The notes under the pieces were generated by a model. It did not search any database. It worked only from the letters and a program-made list of their open reading frames with translations, and was not told the origin of the DNA. The translations under genes were made by a program, and so were the position numbers. A stretch of DNA of 64,000 nucleotides from Flagellimonas pelagia (lineage in GTDB: Bacteria; Bacteroidota; Bacteroidia; Flavobacteriales; Flavobacteriaceae): NCBI RefSeq assembly GCF_003584135.1, contig NZ_QXFI01000036.1:518350-582349 (forward strand), in the 5' to 3' direction. The stretch's first letter is position 1. Each line of letters begins with the position of its first letter. Below, one piece after another: positions 17,307-26,396 of the stretch.

Positions 17307-20297
17307 TTTCAATTCCGTAAACTGGCTTAACAGCTCGGAATATCTTTCCTTCTCTTCTTGACCCGGTTCCTTATCGGTTCCGGACAAGATGTAATATAAA
17401 TAAGAGATTTGACCCACCATCATGGGTTGTGGATAGGCACCTTCCTCGTTTTTCAATTGCTTTAAAATCGATTTGTAGTGATCCAATTTGGCATCGCCAA
17501 TTTTGGATTTTTCAAGCTCCTTGATTTTCTTTTCCAAATTATCCTGGAGCATTTTGGCATCGGACAACAGGTCTATCACCTTGAAAACCAATTGTTGTTG
17601 TTCCAAAATGTTGTCCAAGGTCACCCCATCATCCTTCAATCTAGGGTCTATCAAAATTTCGAAAGGTTGTTCAAAAGTAGTTTCCCCTACGGTCAGCTTT
17701 ACCTTGTACATCCCTGGAGGCACCACAGGACCGCCTTTAAATCTTCTATTCTTGTTTTTGTCCCAAGGCCCTTTTTGGCGAAGGTCCCAAGCAAAACGGT
17801 TGATGCCCTTTTTGGTCTCCAATTTTTTATCCAAATACACAAAGGTCATGTTCAACCCCATGTCCTCCACTTCTTCCTTGGTTGATTTTAGCTGTGTAGA
17901 ATCACTGACAATGGAGGCCACCACCTTGTTTTGAACATCGAGGATATCCAATTGCACCCCGCTTTTCATATCGCTGGGCAAATAGTAATCGATGAGCACG
18001 CTGGTAGATGGATAATCAGGGAAGTCCCCTCCTCTTGGACTATCATAACGGATGGTATTGGCAGGTTTGAAAATTGTCGCATGTCCTGGATCAAAATCAT
18101 TTAAATTTTCAAGGGTTGAAACATTGTCCAGAATCCAAAAACCTCGTCCCATGGTGCTTAAAATCAGATCTCCACGGAACAAGATGATATCGGTAATCGG
18201 CACTAAGGGTAGATTTTGCTGGAACTTTTTCCAGTTCTTCCCGTCATCAAAGGAAACGAACATCCCATATTCCGTACCGGCATACAACAACCCTTCACGA
18301 ACGGGGTCTTCACGGAGTACACGAGCAAAATAATCAGAAGGAATTCCATTGGAATCGGTACTGATCAATTCCCAACTTTCGCCATAATTGTCCGTTTTAT
18401 AGAAATAGGGCTTATTATCTCCCAACAAATGTCGTTCCACGGCAATGTAGGCCTTTGCAGGATTAAATTGTGAAGGTTCCACGGACTCTACCCTTCCTCC
18501 TTTGGGCAATTTTTTAGGCGTGACATTCTTCCAGGTTTTGCCACCATCCTTGGTTACAGAAATGACACCGTCATTGGAACCCGTCCAAATGGTGCCTTTG
18601 GCAATCTTGGATTCCCTTATGGAATACAAAGTGCTGTAATACTCTTCCCCAGTGATGTCCCTTGTGATAGGATTACCAGAGATAACCTGTTTATCAGGTT
18701 CGTTGGCGGTAAGATCAGGTGAGATGATCTCCCAATTTTTACCTCCGTTGCTTGTTCTATGTAAGAATTGGGAGCCCATGTACACTACTTCTGGGTCGAA
18801 TGGTGACACATGGATGGGGGCCACCCTTTGAAAGCGATATTTTAAATCCTTCGGATTGTGGCCATAAATATTGGAAGCCCCGATGGAGTATTCACGATCA
18901 ATTCCCGTCTTTTTGCTGTACACGCTAAAACGCCCTTTACAGTTGTTGTACACCATGTAGTGGTTGCCTGGCATGGGGATTACTGGTCCCGTTTCGCACC
19001 CTCCCACGTTCATCATGATCGGTGTTCCCGGAGTGGTGGTGGCGCTAGGTGCCTTGCTTGGAATGGCGATGGTGGTATTGTCTTGCTGTGCGCCATACAC
19101 CCAATATGGATATTGCTCATCCACTGCCACTTGATAAATTTCAGCAGTTGGTTGGTTAAATTGGGTAGACCAGGTTTTTCCTCCATTATGGGAAACATTG
19201 GCACCCCCATCGTTACATTGGATCAACAGATCGGGATTGTTGGGATTGAGCCATATATCGTGGTTGTCGCCATGGGGTACGCTTATCCGTTTCCAAGTTT
19301 TACCGCCATCGGTAGATTTTACCAACGGATTGGCATTGGAATAAATGATATCGGGATTGGTGGGATCCAATTCCAAATTGGTATAGTAAAATGGCCTGTT
19401 CACCAAATCTTCATTGTCGGAAATATGGGTAAACGATTTTCCTTGATCTACGGATTTATATAGCCCTCTTTCCTTGTCCAGGGCTTCAATGACCGCATAT
19501 AGAAGACGTGAATCTACGGGAGAAACGGCCAAATCAATCTTACCGATAAGTCCTTTTGGCAAACCTTCCTCCAGTTTCACCCAATCTTTTCCTCCATTCA
19601 CGGATTTGTAAATGCCCCCATCCTTATTTTCACCACCAGAATCAATGGTCCAAGGGGTTCGGCGAGCTTTCCAAGCCGCGGCGTACACCACATTGGAGTT
19701 ACCCGGAAGTAGTTCCAAGTCGGCAAAACCTACCTCATCGGAAACGAACAATACTTTTTCCCAAGTCTTGCCGCCATCCGTCGTTTTAAAAATCCCTCTT
19801 TCAGGATTGGATTTGAAAGCATTACCAATGGCAGCAACCCAAACAATATTGTTATTGGTCGGGTCGATTTCTACAGCCCCTATTTGACCCACGTTTTCCA
19901 GCCCAATGTGTTCCCAAGTTTTTCCGGCATCTATGGATTTGTACATCCCTTTCCCCGCAATGATATTGCTTCGGATACCATCGGAACCGGTGCCCACGTA
20001 TACAATGTTGGCATCGTTTTGCGCTATCTCGATAGCACCAATGGAAGGCGTATCGAAAAACCCATCGGAAACATTGAACCACGAAGTGCCGTAATCCTCC
20101 GTTTTCCATACCCCTCCACCGGAAGCACCCAAATAAAAAGTACCAGGCTCCAGGACGGTTCCCGTAACAGTGGTTACACGACCACCGCGAGCAGGACCTA
20201 TGGTGCGGTATTGAAAAGCATCAAAATCTTGGGCGAAGATTATGGTAGTCAGAAAAAAAATAAAAAGGAATGGGGAAAAGCGGTAGTTGGTTTGCAT
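17289..20297 (-). CDS. Secreted BNR/Vps10-type beta-propeller protein
   Basis: 1002 residues. A signal peptide (ending TIIFAQ) leads a long series of Asp-box/BNR repeats of the form STDGGKTW or KTEDYGTSW (about 60-720), as in sortilin/Vps10 and sialidase-like propellers. A C-terminal part (about 760-930) is beta-sandwich-like, followed by a helical, charged tail (about 900-1000, ILEQQQLVFKVIDLL). Such proteins are labelled glycosyl hydrolases in many genomes but the catalytic sialidase residues are not evident, so an enzyme role is unproven. Stands alone between the DinB pair and the peptide-export locus. Confidence 0.85.
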   Translation of the reverse strand: MQTNYRFSPFLFIFFLTTIIFAQDFDAFQYRTIGPARGGRVTTVTGTVLEPGTFYLGASGGGVWKTEDYGTSWFNVSDGFFDTPSIGAIEIAQNDANIVYVGTGSDGIRSNIIAGKGMYKSIDAGKTWEHIGLENVGQIGAVEIDPTNNNIVWVAAIGNAFKSNPERGIFKTTDGGKTWEKVLFVSDEVGFADLELLPGNSNVVYAAAWKARRTPWTIDSGGENKDGGIYKSVNGGKDWVKLEEGLPKGLIGKIDLAVSPVDSRLLYAVIEALDKERGLYKSVDQGKSFTHISDNEDLVNRPFYYTNLELDPTNPDIIYSNANPLVKSTDGGKTWKRISVPHGDNHDIWLNPNNPDLLIQCNDGGANVSHNGGKTWSTQFNQPTAEIYQVAVDEQYPYWVYGAQQDNTTIAIPSKAPSATTTPGTPIMMNVGGCETGPVIPMPGNHYMVYNNCKGRFSVYSKKTGIDREYSIGASNIYGHNPKDLKYRFQRVAPIHVSPFDPEVVYMGSQFLHRTSNGGKNWEIISPDLTANEPDKQVISGNPITRDITGEEYYSTLYSIRESKIAKGTIWTGSNDGVISVTKDGGKTWKNVTPKKLPKGGRVESVEPSQFNPAKAYIAVERHLLGDNKPYFYKTDNYGESWELISTDSNGIPSDYFARVLREDPVREGLLYAGTEYGMFVSFDDGKNWKKFQQNLPLVPITDIILFRGDLILSTMGRGFWILDNVSTLENLNDFDPGHATIFKPANTIRYDSPRGGDFPDYPSTSVLIDYYLPSDMKSGVQLDILDVQNKVVASIVSDSTQLKSTKEEVEDMGLNMTFVYLDKKLETKKGINRFAWDLRQKGPWDKNKNRRFKGGPVVPPGMYKVKLTVGETTFEQPFEILIDPRLKDDGVTLDNILEQQQLVFKVIDLLSDAKMLQDNLEKKIKELEKSKIGDAKLDHYKSILKQLKNEEGAYPQPMMVGQISYLYYILSGTDKEPGQEEKERYSELLSQFTELKQKAGI

Positions 20298-20324
20298 GAG
20301 TCAGTAGAATAGTTTGGTTTTTAC

Positions 20325-20332
20325 CAAAGCTA
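20325..20332 (-). promoter_or_regulatory. Candidate -7 box for the BNR-propeller gene
   Basis: Minus strand reads TAGCTTTG, an exact TAnnTTTG match, 27 bases before the ATG at 20297. A TTG lies 13 bases further upstream, closer than usual for a -33 element. Confidence 0.4.
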
Positions 20333-20512
20333 CTAAATACTGGGGCAATGTGGAATGATTAATGGGTATAAATGCGTATTTAGTGGATTCTGAAGGTGAT
20401 TACGGAAAGGAATGAAGAATCGACTAAAAAAATATTGGTTTACAACAGATAACTGAATCAATGGACCCGCTCCATCAGTTGATTTTTCATAAAGTTAATC
20501 TGGAAGGGAAGC

Positions 20513-21283
20513 CTACTTATCCGTTATCAATGAACTGAAAATATCCGTTGTTGATGAAAAAAAATGCTCAATAAGTCTAGGATTGCCCACCACTATTTCT
20601 GCATGGTATTCATTTTTTGAAACCTTCGTAATATTTTCTAGGTATATGGAATCATTCATATTGTGGAGTTTGATTTGAGCAGTAAATGCCTCATTATCAT
20701 AAATCGTTTTTGTCACCCTTCCTTCATATTCCGAACCTATATTTTGTTGAACATCCATTTCCGGAATCCATATTTTTACTTCTTGCCCTTCAACAATACT
20801 ATTGGCATAAGACTGGCCAGATTTGAAATAAGCTTGGTAGCCATTAGTTTTCAAGGGTAAAATTTTGAACAACAGGTCCCCTTTCCGTGCCACCTTTCCT
20901 TCAATGAAAAAAGATGATGTATATACTCGTCCTTCGCGAGGTGAGACCAACTCCACGTCTGTACTACCATCAGAAGTTATCACAGTACCCAAAAGAGCTC
21001 CCTTGTCTACCATATCGCCATTTTTAACATCCCACCCCATCAATTTGCCCGTAACTGGAGCATAAATCCTATCAATGTTCGAGATAGGAACCAATTCCAT
21101 CTTTCCTTCCAAAATGATGGGATAACGTACGAAATAGGAAATGAGTAAGGTTCCAATGGCCAGAATAAGGATAATAGTATTTCCCCACCTGATCAGGACA
21201 TGGGGTACCTTGCCCAAAATTTCCTGGACACTTTCGCTTCTTAAGGGAACATCGGCCTTATGAGGTTCATCGATTTCTGCCAT
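20513..21283 (-). CDS. Short HlyD-family membrane-fusion protein for peptide export
   Basis: 256 residues. A cytoplasmic N terminus is followed by one transmembrane helix (about 34-52, TIILILAIGTLLISYFV), a lipoyl-type first half (YAPVTGKLMGWDVKNGDMVDKG) and second half (LVSPREGRVYTSSFFIEGKV) placed almost side by side, and a beta-barrel domain. The long coiled-coil hairpin of typical HlyD adaptors is missing, so the reach to the outer membrane is short. It starts two bases after the transporter stop, so the two are coupled; together they would form the export complex. No TolC-like gene is in the locus. Confidence 0.88.
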   Translation of the reverse strand: MAEIDEPHKADVPLRSESVQEILGKVPHVLIRWGNTIILILAIGTLLISYFVRYPIILEGKMELVPISNIDRIYAPVTGKLMGWDVKNGDMVDKGALLGTVITSDGSTDVELVSPREGRVYTSSFFIEGKVARKGDLLFKILPLKTNGYQAYFKSGQSYANSIVEGQEVKIWIPEMDVQQNIGSEYEGRVTKTIYDNEAFTAQIKLHNMNDSIYLENITKVSKNEYHAEIVVGNPRLIEHFFSSTTDIFSSLITDK

Positions 21284-21285
21284 AA

Positions 21286-23478
21286 TTAATTTCCTAATTC
21301 CAGTTGATTCTTCACCAGATTATAGTAATTGCCTTTTAGTTTGGTCAGGATGGCATGGTTGCCATATTCAACAATCCTCCCTTTGTCCAACACAACAATA
21401 TTATGTGCTTTTTTTACCGTACTTAACCTGTGGGCAATAATAACAGAAGTTCTGCCATTGAAGAATTCTTCCAAATTTTCCATTATTATCTTTTCATTAT
21501 TTGCATCCAAGGCGGATGTGGCTTCATCAAAAAACAAAAACTTAGGGTTTTTATATACGGCCCTTGCAATAAGAAGGCGTTGCTTTTGCCCTGTGCTCAA
21601 TCCTTTTCCTTCCAGACCGATCTTAGTATTGAAACCTAAGGGCAATTCATCTATATAGGATTGAATATTGGCTATTCTCACTGCTTGATCCAGTCTCTCC
21701 TTGTCTATAACATCGGAGCCCACAGCTATGTTCATCGCAATGGTATCATTAAAAATATAGCCCTCTTGCATAACCACACCACAATTGGCACGCCAAGTAC
21801 TCTGTGAAAAATCGGATATTCTATTTTTGCCAATATAGATTTCTCCTTCATTTGGTTCATAAAACCTAAGCAATAACTTCATCAGGGTGGTTTTGCCACT
21901 ACCACTTACCCCCACTATTGCCGTTACCTGATTTGCAGGAATGACCAAATCCAAGTTCTTGATGACATCGTCCAATCCCCCAACATATCTAAAGGTAACA
22001 TTGACCATCCTAAAATCCTGGTCATGGGGGACTTTGGTCAAGGTGTCCGTATCGTATGTATCCTCATTATCCATATTGTGGATTTCCCCGAGCCTTTCCA
22101 ACGAAATCTTGGCATCTTGAACCTCTCTCAAAAAGATAATCAGTTGGGCTACTGGGGCATTCAATTGGCCTACTATAAAAGAAATTGCCACCAACATACC
22201 CAAGGTAATATCTCCTTGAATGACCAGTTTTGCCGAAAGTACGGTAATCAATATGTTTTTCAACTCGTTGATGAAGGAAGACCCAACAGACTGGGTCTGT
22301 TCCAATGTAAGGCTCTTCATCTCCACTTTGAACAATCGGGCTTGGACAAACTCCCAGTTCCACCTCATCTTGCGTTCCGCGTTATGAAGTTTTATTTCCT
22401 GCATTCCATTAATGAGTTCTATTACCTTGCTTTGCTCTTGGCTGACTTCTGAAAAACGTTTGTAATCCAATATTTTACGCTTTTTAAAAAAGAAAAGCAC
22501 CCAAACAAAATAGAAGACACTTCCAAAGAAAAAGACCCCAAAAACCTGTAAGCTGTAATAGGCCAATATAATACCGAAAACCACAAAGTTGACCATGGAG
22601 AAAATAACGCTCAGAGATGATACGGTAAGTATTTTTTCAATCCGTTCATGGTCATTTATACGCTGTAATAAGTCTCCGGTCATCTTGGCATCAAAAAATG
22701 ATATGGGGAGGTTCATTAATTTGACAAAAAAGTCGGAGATCAGGGAAATATTTATGCGCGTGCTTAGGTGAAGTAGAATATAGCTTCGCACTACTTCCAA
22801 TGCGGTACGTCCAAAAAACATGAACAATTGGGCAAGAAGTATCAGATAAATGAAGTTGAGGTCTTGGTTCTTTATCCCTATATCCACTATACTTTGGGTC
22901 AAAAATGGCACAAACAATTGAAGTATGCTCCCTGCCAATAATCCAACTGCCAATTGAATTATGAATCCCTTATACTTGATCAGGTATTTGAAAATGAATC
23001 TGAAATCGTAATCGGTTCTATCCTCTTTCTCCCCGGCATCTGAATAGAATTTGGGTGTTGGCTCCAAAAGCAGGGCAATCCCCTCTTCAGTTGTTATAGC
23101 AGCATTGTTCCCTATCCAGAATTTTAAGAATTCATCCACTTTATAATTGATGAGTCCGTGGGCAGGATCCGCTATATATGCCATTCCTCTTTTAATCTTA
23201 TATAGTACAACAAAATGATCTTTGTTCCAATGCAGAATGCACGGTAGGGGAACATCCAACAGTTTTTCATAGCTCAACTGCACCCCAATACTATGAAAGC
23301 CAATTTTATCGGATGCCTCGGAAAGCCTTAATAGATCACTGCCTTCCCTGGTTGTTTCCGCCGATTCCCTTAGACTTTGAACACTAATATACCTACCATA
23401 ATGTTTGGCTATCATTTTAAGACAGGTAGGTCCACAATCTTTCTGGTCCGCTTGTCTATAAAATGAAAACTTTGACAT
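21286..23478 (-). CDS. Peptidase-containing ABC transporter (C39 peptidase, bacteriocin-type)
   Basis: 730 residues in three parts: an N-terminal C39 peptidase (1-140) with the full catalytic set Gln9, Cys15 (QADQKDCGPTC), His88 (KDHFVVLY) and Asp104 (ADPAHG); six transmembrane helices (about 165-440); and an ATPase domain with Walker A (VGVSGSGKTTL, about 520-530), signature LSTGQKQRL and Walker B FLFFDEATSALD. It cleaves double-glycine leaders while exporting the peptide. It sits between the Cys-rich peptide gene and the HlyD gene, which makes it the likely exporter of that peptide. Confidence 0.95.
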   Translation of the reverse strand: MSKFSFYRQADQKDCGPTCLKMIAKHYGRYISVQSLRESAETTREGSDLLRLSEASDKIGFHSIGVQLSYEKLLDVPLPCILHWNKDHFVVLYKIKRGMAYIADPAHGLINYKVDEFLKFWIGNNAAITTEEGIALLLEPTPKFYSDAGEKEDRTDYDFRFIFKYLIKYKGFIIQLAVGLLAGSILQLFVPFLTQSIVDIGIKNQDLNFIYLILLAQLFMFFGRTALEVVRSYILLHLSTRINISLISDFFVKLMNLPISFFDAKMTGDLLQRINDHERIEKILTVSSLSVIFSMVNFVVFGIILAYYSLQVFGVFFFGSVFYFVWVLFFFKKRKILDYKRFSEVSQEQSKVIELINGMQEIKLHNAERKMRWNWEFVQARLFKVEMKSLTLEQTQSVGSSFINELKNILITVLSAKLVIQGDITLGMLVAISFIVGQLNAPVAQLIIFLREVQDAKISLERLGEIHNMDNEDTYDTDTLTKVPHDQDFRMVNVTFRYVGGLDDVIKNLDLVIPANQVTAIVGVSGSGKTTLMKLLLRFYEPNEGEIYIGKNRISDFSQSTWRANCGVVMQEGYIFNDTIAMNIAVGSDVIDKERLDQAVRIANIQSYIDELPLGFNTKIGLEGKGLSTGQKQRLLIARAVYKNPKFLFFDEATSALDANNEKIIMENLEEFFNGRTSVIIAHRLSTVKKAHNIVVLDKGRIVEYGNHAILTKLKGNYYNLVKNQLELGN

Positions 23479-23498
23479 TGTTACGTGTATGGGTTATT

Positions 23499-23526
23499 AA
23501 AATAGCCAGAGGAACTCCTCTGGCTA
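23499..23526 (-). terminator. Hairpin with short T-run between peptide and transporter genes
   Basis: A perfect 10-bp stem, TAGCCAGAGG / CCTCTGGCTA, with a four-base loop (23503-23526), followed on the minus strand by TTTT. It lies in the 107-base spacer after the peptide gene and before the transporter ATG. A partial terminator here would let the small peptide gene be expressed above the transporter, as is common in bacteriocin operons. Confidence 0.6.
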
Positions 23527-23585
23527 ACTTAAATAAATTTTAACTTTTTGATGGAATCATAAAAGACCATCAAAGAATTTAAAAC

Positions 23586-23774
23586 TTATAGAGGCTGACA
23601 TCCTTGGGAAGTGCAAAGACCCTGAATAAGGTATCCATTACAAAAGTACTTGCATCGTGCACCAATTGTAGAACAGGCAGAACCTGCACAATCTGATGAT
23701 GACCCTCCATGAATTGATTTTTGCTCCATTTTTCCCAAGACTTTCACTCCAGTTAAATTCGATAATTTTTTCAT
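23586..23774 (-). CDS. Double-glycine-leader, six-cysteine secreted peptide precursor
   Basis: 62 residues from the ATG at 23774 (an upstream in-frame ATG at 23822 adds a tail unlike such leaders). The leader, MKKLSNLTGVKVLGKMEQKS then IHGG, ends in Gly-Gly at residue 24, the cleavage site of C39 transporters. The predicted mature 38-residue core has six Cys in the pattern C-x4-C-x6-C-x3-C-x8-C-x4-C, giving up to three disulfides. There is no YGNGV pediocin motif. Neighbours are a VKOR/thioredoxin oxidase and the C39 transporter, so secretion and oxidative folding are likely. An antibacterial role is the leading guess, but signalling is also possible. Confidence 0.85.
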   Translation of the reverse strand: MKKLSNLTGVKVLGKMEQKSIHGGSSSDCAGSACSTIGARCKYFCNGYLIQGLCTSQGCQPL

Positions 23775-23840
23775 ACTAATAATGATTTTAAATTGAAACT
23801 TAACTTGAACATTTAGGGACACTCAAGCCTTGTGTCCACC

Positions 23841-23860
23841 TTTCGCGAAAAGATATCTTT
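23841..23860. promoter_or_regulatory. Two abutting palindromes upstream of the peptide gene
   Basis: TTTCGCGAAA (23841-23850) is a perfect 10-base palindrome and overlaps AAAGATATCTTT (23849-23860), a perfect 12-base palindrome. They lie in the 124-base spacer between the VKOR-fusion stop and the peptide start, 67 bases before the ATG. They could be operators for separate control of the peptide; no -7 consensus box is visible nearby. Confidence 0.4.
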
Positions 23861-23898
23861 GTTCAGTGCACCCATCACAAGTTGGACACTGAAATCAG

Positions 23899-25518
23899 TT
23901 AATTCGTTTGAACAAATTCCATTTCCTTCACCGAACGATTTTCGGTCAATTCCATAAGGTCTTCCATAAAAAACAAAAGATCCTCCCTTTTATATTCACT
24001 GGGATACTCTTTTCCATTGATGAGCAAAGCGGGGGTAAAATGTATGCTGTTTTCAAAGCACCATTCTTGTTGTTGCATCAATATTTGACCATAGGTTTGT
24101 ATATCTTTTGGTTCTCCCCATTTTTTCAACCAGCTTTCTAAATTTGCATTTTCCGAATAGGCCTCGCCCAAAGCTTCAATCAGTACATTTAGATGATCTT
24201 CATTGTACAATTCCAATAACCTGCAACAAACACTTGGGCCAATTTGGTCAAGATTTTTGGCATTTACATTAAACCTGATCACCAGTCGTATCCCATTCGG
24301 ATATTTATTTGTTATCTCTTCCATGTCCAAATGGGCCGATTTGCAATAAAAACATTCAGGGTTTGTCAACAACAGCAACTCCAAAGGGGAGTCCTTATCC
24401 CCCATGACAATTTCTTCCTTTTCACCCCTCTTGGGAATAGTGGTATCCATCCCCTTTGAACCATTCAATAAGAAAGTGAATACATCAAAATTTCTTTTGA
24501 ACCTGTAATGATCTATTTTAATCTTTTTCAATGATTGGTTATCCAGAAGCAGAGAACGAACAGGCATCCAAATAGAAGACGCCATCAACAAGCAAAATGA
24601 CAATACCGCAAAGCCATTTACATGAAAATTGAAAAGATCGCGGTTCAAAACAATACTTATGGCCTGCATCCATAAAACTCCCACTATAGCCAGACAAAGT
24701 GGACACCATTTTTTAACCCCATAATATTGGTAATACAAGGAATATATGGTAGCGGGAAGGGAAAGTATGGTCATCATGACCATTGTGGTGCTTCCTATTT
24801 CCAAAACTGGATTTAAGAACCAAGCAATGGTAATCCCCGAAAAATATACAATACTCAGGTCGCTCAATTTTAAAAGACCTAATATTCTTGCTCCCTTCGA
24901 TTGCAGTACAGCATCACAACTGGTCATCTTACTAGCATTACAAATTTTATCCAATGCCTTGGAATTATATCCCAACTCATGTTTTAGAATGAGTATACTG
25001 ATACCAAGGCCTATGACACCAAGTATGAAATGAGCCATCATGAAAGTGGTAGGGCCTGCATAGATAAAAGAGGCCGTCAACAACAAAAGAACCGTTAAAA
25101 GCAATATGTAATTGGGAATCCTGCCAATAGTGATATTCTTTTCTTCTTCCATATCCGGTGATTCTATCCCCAGTAAAACACCATCCCATGTGGCAAGGAA
25201 TTCTTCATCGGTCAGATTATATTTCTTCCCATCTTCCAAAACTAAATTGAACTTGTCATCCGTCTTTTTTACCAACATATATTGTTCTTCCTTGGAAAGC
25301 GCGATGAAATTGTCCGGTAATTGGGCAAGAATATCCACATCACAAGGCAATTCAAGCGCGATGCCCTCTATGTTAAAATGATGGAGAACCCCAGTAATTG
25401 AATGTAGACTCGGATAAGATGGATGGCTTAAAAGTTGAAATTGCAATTCATCAGAATTAATCCTATATTTTTCACGCTTAAGGAACGCTTGCAGAAGAGT
25501 GTAAACAGAATTTTTCAT
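23899..25518 (-). CDS. C39-like / vitamin K epoxide reductase / thioredoxin fusion
   Basis: 539 residues. An N-terminal C39-peptidase-like fold (about 1-120) has the helical motif SYPSLHSITGVLHHFNIE but no catalytic Cys, so it may bind leaders rather than cut them. A VKOR domain follows with multiple membrane helices (about 135-330), a loop Cys pair (CNASKMTSCDAV) and the active-site CPLC. A C-terminal periplasmic DsbA/thioredoxin-like domain (about 370-530) has CFYC. The protein should make disulfides by passing electrons from the thioredoxin to quinone. Its placement just upstream of the six-Cys peptide gene makes that peptide the natural substrate. Confidence 0.88.
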   Translation of the reverse strand: MKNSVYTLLQAFLKREKYRINSDELQFQLLSHPSYPSLHSITGVLHHFNIEGIALELPCDVDILAQLPDNFIALSKEEQYMLVKKTDDKFNLVLEDGKKYNLTDEEFLATWDGVLLGIESPDMEEEKNITIGRIPNYILLLTVLLLLTASFIYAGPTTFMMAHFILGVIGLGISILILKHELGYNSKALDKICNASKMTSCDAVLQSKGARILGLLKLSDLSIVYFSGITIAWFLNPVLEIGSTTMVMMTILSLPATIYSLYYQYYGVKKWCPLCLAIVGVLWMQAISIVLNRDLFNFHVNGFAVLSFCLLMASSIWMPVRSLLLDNQSLKKIKIDHYRFKRNFDVFTFLLNGSKGMDTTIPKRGEKEEIVMGDKDSPLELLLLTNPECFYCKSAHLDMEEITNKYPNGIRLVIRFNVNAKNLDQIGPSVCCRLLELYNEDHLNVLIEALGEAYSENANLESWLKKWGEPKDIQTYGQILMQQQEWCFENSIHFTPALLINGKEYPSEYKREDLLFFMEDLMELTENRSVKEMEFVQTN

Positions 25519-25879
25519 GTAGGAAAAATATTCAATTAAATATAAGAATATAATTGCTAATTATTATGAAGGTATTGTTATTCCTTGATAATTAACATAA
25601 TTTTAACTTAAAATCAGAGAATACTTAAATCCTGTACTACATGAAGTTTTAATCAATTGAAATCGCTTTTGTCCACTTTAAAAAATATAGGGATACTCGC
25701 TAAAAGACAATGTCGGCAATTGGAAAAAGGGAATGTTTCAACCCTTATATATGGCAATGGTTGATCAAGTGGTAAAGGACCGGGGGAATCCTCTATCCCA
25801 CAGTTTTGGCAAGTATTTAATATTCAACATGGCAGGCTAAAATCGATAGAGACAATAATTGGTTGTTCAACCGATATAT
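25519..25879. other. Non-coding gap before the VKOR-fusion gene
   Basis: AT-rich 361-base spacer in the peptide locus. The only minus-strand ORF of note is about 21 codons with no leader or RBS. No exact TAnnTTTG box or strong hairpin seen. It should contain the promoter for the VKOR-fusion and peptide genes. Confidence 0.45.
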
Positions 25880-26314
25880 TTATATACCCGTCCTCACATA
25901 TTTATAGCTACAGCCTTCGTAACAGGCTATGCTTGTGGGAGTCAAAAGAATTTCATTTTTACCGTAATCAACCTTATAGGTAATCAACCCTTCATCGTTT
26001 TCCGTGCCCGTCTCGAACCCCTCACAATCGTATTCAAGGGTGAGATTTCCATCATCAACGAGGAATGCACCTGTTGTACATTCGGAATACCTATCGGAAG
26101 AAAAATTTCCATTTCCCTGAAATTGGATCTCTTCCCCATCCTCAACATCGGTCCAATACTGTGGGCCACCATCGCTTATAAAGGCTGCGGTCAATTTCCA
26201 AGTTCCTTCTATCGGGAACGCATCATAATCGAAATTTTTAAGATCATCCTCGTGATCGCAGGAGATGAGAAAACCAAAAATGATAATGGAGATACCTGAA
26301 AACAACTTTTTCAT
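25880..26314 (-). CDS. Small lipocalin-like lipoprotein
   Basis: 144 residues. A lipoprotein signal ends LISCDHEDD. The mature part starts with EGTWKLTAAF, a lipocalin-like first strand and the usual G-x-W, and continues as a small beta-barrel with four Cys (ECTTGAF, YDCEGF, ACYEGCSY). Proteins of this kind often occur as hypothetical lipocalin-domain lipoproteins. In this locus it could be a self-protection or binding protein for the exported peptide, but nothing in the sequence proves it. Confidence 0.7.
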   Translation of the reverse strand: MKKLFSGISIIIFGFLISCDHEDDLKNFDYDAFPIEGTWKLTAAFISDGGPQYWTDVEDGEEIQFQGNGNFSSDRYSECTTGAFLVDDGNLTLEYDCEGFETGTENDEGLITYKVDYGKNEILLTPTSIACYEGCSYKYVRTGI

Positions 26315-26396
26315 ACCAAATCCTTTTTATGACCAAGATGTTTCTTTTTCAATACGTTGCGTAATACAGGAATAAAAAAACTAGTTGACTCCCAAT

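Noticed and set aside
18858..19463. 201-codon plus-strand ORF
   Set aside because: Antisense shadow of the BNR-propeller gene; composition typical of a reverse-strand frame.
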